Positions 62,928 through 64,000 of a DNA stretch of 64,000 bases are shown in pieces; the stretch's first letter is position 1; every line of letters starts with the position of its first letter. The stretch is from NCBI RefSeq assembly GCF_032884065.1, contig NC_088871.1, positions 18,992,944 through 19,056,943 on the forward strand, given 5' to 3'. Under the pieces are notes generated by a model. It had not been told where the DNA came from and made no database searches. It saw only the letters and a list, made by a program, of their open reading frames with translations. This DNA is from Artemia franciscana (lineage: Eukaryota > Arthropoda > Branchiopoda > Anostraca > Artemiidae). The position numbers and the translations under genes are program-made.

Positions 62928-63085
62928 TAAAAAGACTAAGTCACTAAGGCTAGGAATAAGTGAAGATGAAAAGTTGACGTTGTTTAACAAAAAGATTGAT
63001 CAGGTGGACAGATTCACTTACCTTGGTAGTATCATAGGCAGCGCAATAATTCTGTCGAAGTAAAGAGTGATGTGGGTGCAATGTA
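62928..63085 (+). mobile_element. Short LINE 3' RT fragment, same family as 1274-3984
   Basis: Directly beyond the right inverted repeat, the plus strand encodes KSLRLGISEDEKLTLFNKKI followed by DQVDRFTYLGSII. The equivalent region of the first LINE at 3250-3360 encodes the same text. It ends abruptly near 63085, where R2 begins. Confidence 0.75.
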
Positions 63086-63099
63086 TTATATTTCCTTTT

Positions 63100-64000
63100 T
63101 GACCAGGGCACTTCGTAGAATCTTCGAAAAGGGCTTATTTTATTGGAAATTGAAAGGGCTAGTTTGACAACCACCCTCCTGTGCCTACCATTTCCCCAAC
63201 CATATCTAATCATAATGTTGAGATACCCATTTTTTTGAGCGTAGTTAAAAGGTTCGGGAATTACGTCGACAACCCCCCATAACCCCCAGAGCAAGGGTTT
63301 TAAATTATACCCTGGAGGCATTGAAGTTTTCGGTGGTCATATGAATTTCAGAGGGGGCTAATTGGATTAGTGATTAGAAGTTTTAGTGCCCTTTTTAAGA
63401 TTCAAAATTATCAGAGGGTGGATATTTCTCCACACCTTATATTTTCCCGAAATACAACTGATAGAAATTTTTAGATGGCCATTTGTTGTAGTGGAAACTT
63501 TGAAAAGGGCTCAATGAATTGGAAATTGAAAGGGTTAGTGCCCTTCTTTAATAGTCAAAAGTAACTGGAGGGCAACCGATCCCCTCCCACGCCTACCATT
63601 TCCCCAAACACATCCAATCAAAATTTTGATATAGCCACTTTGTTCAGCATCGTGTAAAGATCCGTAAACTATGTTTATGTGGATGACAAACCTCCCCCTC
63701 CCCTACATCCCTCAGAGCAAGGGTTGTAAGTTATGGTCTTAGGGCATATAAGGTTATTATAGAAAGGGTGCTCGTATGAACTTTGGTGGGGGGGGGGCTC
63801 TTTGGATTGGTAATCAGAAGTAATAGTGCCCTTTTTTCAGATTCAAATTGATTGGACGTTGGATAACCCCCACACACACCTTGTATTTTCTCGAAGTACA
63901 CCTAATAGAAATTTTGAGATGACCATTTGTTGTCATAGAAACATCAAAAAAGGCTATATCCGATTGAAAATTGAAAGGGCTAATACCCATTTTAATAGTC
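63100..64000 (+). repeat. R2 dispersed repeat array, continuing past the window end
   Basis: At least three units share AAAGGGCTNATTNNATTGGAAATTGAAAGGG, AGTCAAAAGTNNNTGGAGGGCAACC, a C-rich run, CCATTTCCCCAA and ATCCAATCAAAATTTTGA. They also share CAGAGCAAGGGTTNTAAGTT and GGCATATAAGGTT. Starts are near 63125, 63350, 63495, 63790 and 63950. The 123-codon minus-strand frame at 62950-63321 is a by-product. Confidence 0.75.

Overview
The window looks like a piece of a repeat-rich, AT-rich arthropod nuclear genome. There are no bacterial operons, ribosome-binding sites or long continuous genes. It holds one spliced gene with GT-AG introns, many non-LTR retrotransposon fragments, (AT)n microsatellites, foldback repeats and satellite DNA. 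The LINE proteins and the abundant dispersed repeat seem familiar to me from brine shrimp (Artemia), but that identification is from memory and is low confidence.

The only host gene I can defend is a solute carrier organic anion transporter (OATP/SLCO family, Pfam OATP plus Kazal-type loop) on the minus strand. Eleven coding exons lie at 56088-55938, 55156-54906, 53810-53585, 45385-45295, 32712-32591, 28879-28598, 22147-21955, 19321-19171, 16825-16629, 9430-9248 and 7264-7102. All junctions are GT-AG and phases agree across all ten introns (1,0,1,2,1,1,2,0,2,2). The total is 2010 nt, i.e. 669 residues plus stop. It covers all 12 membrane segments, a GAWW signature and a ten-cysteine Kazal-like loop. 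An upstream exon may be missing, or translation starts at the ATG at 56058-56056. A poly(A) signal candidate lies at 7022-7017.

The introns (up to 12.6 kb) are filled with repeats. One family of about 1.7 kb (called R1 here) occurs at 10.0-11.3, 11.8-13.4, 19.6-21.3, 26.5-28.2, 36.6-39.1 and 51.6-52.4 kb. It contains foldback palindromes and ends in an 8-bp stem/4-nt loop hairpin. A C-rich family (R4, 39.2-45.25 kb) has about 290-bp internal units and also ends in an 8-bp stem/4-nt loop hairpin. Parts of R1 and R4 are duplicated at almost full identity across (AT)n junctions. There is a three-monomer higher-order satellite at 23.0-24.8 kb flanked by a 180-bp inverted repeat, and a four-copy, 216-bp tandem repeat at 31.35-32.2 kb that carries a Cys-rich reading frame. 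LINE remnants lie at 1.27-4.0, 46.0-47.05, 54.04-54.6 and 62.93-63.09 kb.

Upstream of the gene, 57.9-62.9 kb is the most interesting part. About 0.55-0.7 kb inverted repeats, each carrying a tRNA-derived SINE-like module, bracket a roughly 3.8-kb core. The core holds decayed minus-strand frames: an FtsK/HerA (A32-like) packaging-ATPase remnant, a small hydrophobic virion-type protein, and several unrecognised short frames. There is also a large palindromic minisatellite. I read this as a broken, shortened Polinton/Maverick-like element (or polinton-like virus relic).
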